Shown here: positions 61,309 through 64,000 of the stretch, one piece after another
Layout: every line of letters begins with the position of its first letter
How positions within the stretch are numbered: position 1 is the stretch's first letter
DNA from: Deinococcus sp. AB2017081
GTDB taxonomy: Bacteria; Deinococcota; Deinococci; Deinococcales; Deinococcaceae
Length of the DNA stretch: 64,000 nt
Assembly: GCF_034440735.1 (NCBI RefSeq)
Contig: NZ_CP140098.1
Location: 1,109,501 to 1,173,500 of the forward strand
Direction of reading: 5' to 3'
Position numbers and translations under genes: made by a program
The notes under the pieces: model-generated
What the model was told of the DNA's origin: nothing
Databases searched by the model: none
What the model saw: only the letters and a program-made list of their open reading frames with translations

Positions 61309-62586
61309 TCAGTCCATCGCCAGGGCCAGTTCCGGCTGCTGGACGTCCACGCCCAGGCCGCGCAGGCGCTCGGACAGGCGCTCGTAGCCCCGGTTGAGGT
61401 ACTGCACGCCGTCGATGACCGTCTCGCCCTCGGAGGTCAGCGCGGCGATGATCAGGGCGGCTCCGGCCCGCAGGTCGGCGGCCTTCACGGGGGCCGCGTG
61501 GAGCTTCGCCCCCTGGATCACCTGCGTGTAGCCGCTCACCGTGATGTTCGCGCCCATGCGGTGCAGCTCGGCCACGTGGGTCAGGCGATCCGGGTACACC
61601 GGATCCTGCACGACGCTGGTGCCCGGCACGGTGGCCAGCAGGGCGCTCATCTGGGGCTGCAGATCCGTGGGAAAACCGGGGTAGCTCTGCGTGGTGATGT
61701 TCACGGGCCGCAGCTCGCGCCCCTCGGCGTCCACGGTGATGGTCGTGCCGTGTTCCTCGACGTCCACGCCCATGTCCCGCAGTTTGGCGCTGACGGCCCG
61801 CAGGTGATCCGGGCGGATGTTCGTCAGCTGCACGCGGCTGCGGGTGGCGGCCGCCATGATCATGAACGTGCCGGCCTCGATGCGGTCGGGAATGACCGTG
61901 TACGCGCCGCCGCGCAGGGCCGCGACGCCCCGGATGACCAGGGTGTTGGTGCCCGCGCCCTGGATGTCAGCCCCCAGGGCGTTCAGGAACTCGATCATGT
62001 CGACGACATCGGTGTCGATGCTGGCGTTCTCCAGGGTGACCACGCCGTCGCCCAGGACGCTGGCGAGGATCGCGTTGTGCGTGCCGCCCACCGTGAGGAG
62101 TTCGAAGGCGAAGGTGCCGTTCAGGGCCTGCGTGCGGCGGGCATCGAAGTTGCCGCCGTCCTCGGTGATCTCGGCGCCCAGGGCCCGCAGGGCCTTGACG
62201 TGCTGATCGACCGGGCGCGGTCCCCACGCGCAGCCGCCGGGCATGGACACCGTGGCCTGCCCGGTTCGGGCCAGGATGGCGCCCAGGACGATGAACGACG
62301 CCCGCATCTTGCTGACCAGCGCATAGGGCGCGTCGGTGTTCACGATCTCGGGGGTGTGCAGTTCCAGGCTGTTCTCGCCGACCCAGACGTGCCGGGTGCC
62401 CAGATGGTGCATCAGATCCAGGATCGTGACCACGTCCGACAGGCGAGGAATGCCGTGCAGGGTGACCTTCTCACTGCTCAGGAGGCTGGCGACGATGACC
62501 GGCAGGGCCGCATTCTTGCTGTGTTGTGCGGCGACCGTCCCCGCGAGCGGGCGGCCTCCCTTGATGTGCAGCGGGGTCAGTTGCAT
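61309..62586 (-). CDS. murA: UDP-N-acetylglucosamine 1-carboxyvinyltransferase MurA
   Basis: 425 residues. First committed step of peptidoglycan synthesis, PEP added to UDP-GlcNAc; target of fosfomycin. LHIKGGRPLAGTVAAQHSKNAALPVIVASLL at the start, with the Lys of the KN pair. MRASFIVLGAILARTGQATVSMPGGCAWGPRPVDQHVKALRALGA contains the catalytic Cys. VIPDRIEAGTFM, YPGFPTDLQPQM and DLRAGAALIIAAL follow. It starts with MQLTPLHI (ATG 62586); AAAGGACAC upstream. Confidence 0.96.
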   Translation of the reverse strand: MQLTPLHIKGGRPLAGTVAAQHSKNAALPVIVASLLSSEKVTLHGIPRLSDVVTILDLMHHLGTRHVWVGENSLELHTPEIVNTDAPYALVSKMRASFIVLGAILARTGQATVSMPGGCAWGPRPVDQHVKALRALGAEITEDGGNFDARRTQALNGTFAFELLTVGGTHNAILASVLGDGVVTLENASIDTDVVDMIEFLNALGADIQGAGTNTLVIRGVAALRGGAYTVIPDRIEAGTFMIMAAATRSRVQLTNIRPDHLRAVSAKLRDMGVDVEEHGTTITVDAEGRELRPVNITTQSYPGFPTDLQPQMSALLATVPGTSVVQDPVYPDRLTHVAELHRMGANITVSGYTQVIQGAKLHAAPVKAADLRAGAALIIAALTSEGETVIDGVQYLNRGYERLSERLRGLGVDVQQPELALAMD

Positions 62587-62642
62587 GAAGTGTCCTTTGG
62601 CAGCGGCGGCGGGCCGCAGTGGGGGTGGGTGGAGCGGAGCAC

Positions 62643-62690
62643 GCACCTGGGCGCAGGTGCATGTTACACATGATGCTCACTGTACGTCTA
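62643..62690 (-). promoter_or_regulatory. murA promoter and palindrome GCACCTG-GGCG-CAGGTGC
   Basis: On the minus strand TAGACG (plus 62685-62690), spacer of 18, TAACAT (plus 62661-62666). The 7-base perfect palindrome at 62643-62660 covers the expected transcription start, so it is an operator or a hairpin at the 5' end of the mRNA. Confidence 0.5.
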
Positions 62691-62742
62691 GGCGCTGCCC
62701 GTATCCACCATTCGGGGTGCGTCCCGTCCGGGCATGAGGCAG

Positions 62743-62779
62743 ACACTCCCCGGAGTGTGGTACTGCTGGTCACGGTGAC
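62743..62779. promoter_or_regulatory. two dyads upstream of the ribbon-helix-helix gene
   Basis: ACACTCC-CC-GGAGTGT (62743-62758) and GTCAC-G-GTGAC (62769-62779) are perfect inverted repeats in the murA/ribbon-helix-helix gap. They are candidate operators, perhaps for the small protein encoded next to them. Confidence 0.4.
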
Positions 62780-62804
62780 TGACCCGACGACGATAAGGAC
62801 GATG

Positions 62805-62833
62805 TTGAGGGTACTCCGGTGACATGCTACGCT
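62805..62833 (+). promoter_or_regulatory. promoter of the ribbon-helix-helix gene
   Basis: TTGAGG 62805-62810, spacer of 17, TACGCT 62828-62833; the start codon follows 47 bases later. Confidence 0.55.
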
Positions 62834-62879
62834 GCCCGTGCGGCCCCTGACGACGGTGTGGGGTCTGATCAGGAGAGGC

Positions 62880-63104
<225 letters not shown>

Positions 63105-63109
63105 GCCTG

Positions 63110-63161
63110 GACGACCGGCAGGGCATCCCACGGCAGGGTTCGGGATGCCCTGCCGGTCGTC
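63110..63161. terminator. 20-base perfect stem between the RHH gene and the peptidase
   Basis: 63110-63129 pairs without mismatch with 63142-63161, loop of 12. It lies between convergent genes with stops at 63104 and 63188. Confidence 0.75.
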
Positions 63162-63187
63162 TGTCCGGCCCGTGACCTGTCGCGGTG

Positions 63188-64000
63188 CTACGGGGCCGGA
63201 CGCGTGGCGAGCGCCTCCGGCAGCACCCGGCGGGCACCGGCGTAGCGCGTGGCCCAGTAGGTGTCGCCCAGCAGCCGGTCGATGACCACCCGGCCGTGGA
63301 AGGTGTTGGCGTCGATGAAGGTGTCATCGCCCAGGTAGATCCCCACGTGTGACACCTGCCCCTGCCCCTGGGTGTCGAAGAACAGCAGATCGCCGGGCCG
63401 CCACTCGCCGCTGGCGACCGCCTCGCCGGCCAGGGCCTGGGCGGCGCTCGTGCGCGGCAGGTTCACCCCCAGCGGCGCAAAGACCTGCACGACCAGACCG
63501 CTGCAGTCGGTGCCGCTGCGGGTCGCGCCGCCGTAGACGTAGGGGGTGTCCAGCAGCGCCAGCGCCGCCGAGCGCCAGTCGGCGACCACCGCCGGGCCCG
63601 CCGGGACGGGCGGCGCCACGGACAGACCGGGGAGCTGGCTGGGCGGCGTCAGCACCGGGCGATCCGGCGCCGGCAGGGCCGGCAGGAACGGTGAGCCCAG
63701 CACCCCACCGGGCAGCGCCGGTGGCGGGGCCGGACGGGTGGTCACGCCACCGGCGCTGCCCGGCACGGGCGTGCCGCTGGCGATGGTGCCCGAGAGCTGG
63801 CCCGGTACCAGCAGGTGCTGTCCGGCCTTCAGGGCGGTGCCCGGTGGCAGCGCGTTCTCGTACAGCAGGGCGTCCACGCTGAGGCCGTAGCGGCGTGACA
63901 GGGCGTACAGCGTCTCGCCGGGCTGCACGACGTGCACGGTGACGCTGCGCACACGCAGCACCTGCCCGGCCCGCAGCGCCGGGGTGCTCAGGTTGTTCAG
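63188..64000 (-). CDS. LysM-NlpC/P60 cell-wall peptidase (5' end outside window)
   Basis: At least 271 codons; the frame is open to the right edge of the window. The first visible residues (LNNLSTPALRAGQVLRV) are the end of one LysM repeat. A complete LysM follows (VHVVQPGETLYALSRRYGLSVDALLYENAL, LKAGQHLLVPG), then a Pro/Gly/Val linker of about 70 residues. The NlpC/P60 domain has the catalytic Cys in YGGATRSGTDCSGLVVQVF, His in GQVSHVGIYLG and the third residue near DANTFHG. It cleaves peptide bonds of peptidoglycan and binds glycan through LysM; exported. Confidence 0.93.
   Translation of the reverse strand: MNNLSTPALRAGQVLRVRSVTVHVVQPGETLYALSRRYGLSVDALLYENALPPGTALKAGQHLLVPGQLSGTIASGTPVPGSAGGVTTRPAPPPALPGGVLGSPFLPALPAPDRPVLTPPSQLPGLSVAPPVPAGPAVVADWRSAALALLDTPYVYGGATRSGTDCSGLVVQVFAPLGVNLPRTSAAQALAGEAVASGEWRPGDLLFFDTQGQGQVSHVGIYLGDDTFIDANTFHGRVVIDRLLGDTYWATRYAGARRVLPEALATRPAP

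Overview
The window is a 64 kb piece of a GC-rich bacterial chromosome that is most likely from a Deinococcus species. This is inferred from gene content, not from a database search: RecD2-type helicase, a PHP-fused PolX, single-domain response regulator, Hsp20, a CstR/CsoR pair, a PyrR-controlled pyr operon and a mix of -35/-10 promoters with G-tract metal-sensor operators. No rRNA, tRNA, CRISPR array, intact insertion sequence or prophage was seen. Both ends cut genes: recD2 at the left and a LysM-NlpC/P60 peptidase at the right.

Layout. 1-2000: 3' part of recD2, then a short unknown ORF and the 3' half of an AAA-type kinase gene, joined by a hairpin-bearing junction. 2014-5831: four coupled genes for type IV pilin-like proteins. 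5940-8235: pyrG and, convergent, coaE. 8501-10745: an unknown six-helix membrane protein and a secreted TPR protein. 10931-15709: a complete branched-chain amino acid ABC importer (livFGMH and livJ). Divergent from livJ is a two-gene unit, a HAMP membrane sensor without an output domain and a GntR/FadR-type regulator with an unusual C-terminal domain. A perfect palindrome lies between the two units. 18065-20645: PolX and a HisJ-like PHP phosphatase. 20756-23947: a small phage-type protein, an MBL-fold hydrolase and two divergent-looking Opp/Dpp-type permeases. 23936-24850: EamA exporter.

24910-31944 is a metal and sulfur stress region: copA, copZ, DUF305 protein, a CsoR-like repressor and thioredoxin, followed by convergent cstR and the divergent cstB-like persulfide dioxygenase/rhodanese plus two single rhodaneses. 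G-tract operators overlap the promoters of copA, copZ and cstB. 32046-35022: hisIE-hisF, response regulator, DUF72. 35163-46037 is a nitrogen assimilation island: nirB-nirD-hemD on the minus strand and, divergently, nitrate reductase, cyanase, NrtABD-type importer and an NarK-type permease.

46161-51405: secreted unknown protein, alpha/beta hydrolase, repeat-rich gap, then the pyr operon pyrR-pyrB-udk-like-pyrC on the minus strand, headed by a leader with a PyrR-type loop, a leader ORF and a U-tract attenuator. 51806-56679: Hsp20, unknown protein, degenerate phosphatidylserine decarboxylase, lipoprotein cyclophilin, Lrp regulator and alanine dehydrogenase. 56783-61242: asparagine-synthetase-like protein without the glutaminase cysteine, an MsbA-type exporter and an aldo/keto reductase. 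61309-64000: murA, a ribbon-helix-helix protein and the cell-wall peptidase. Strong perfect hairpins separate most convergent gene pairs.
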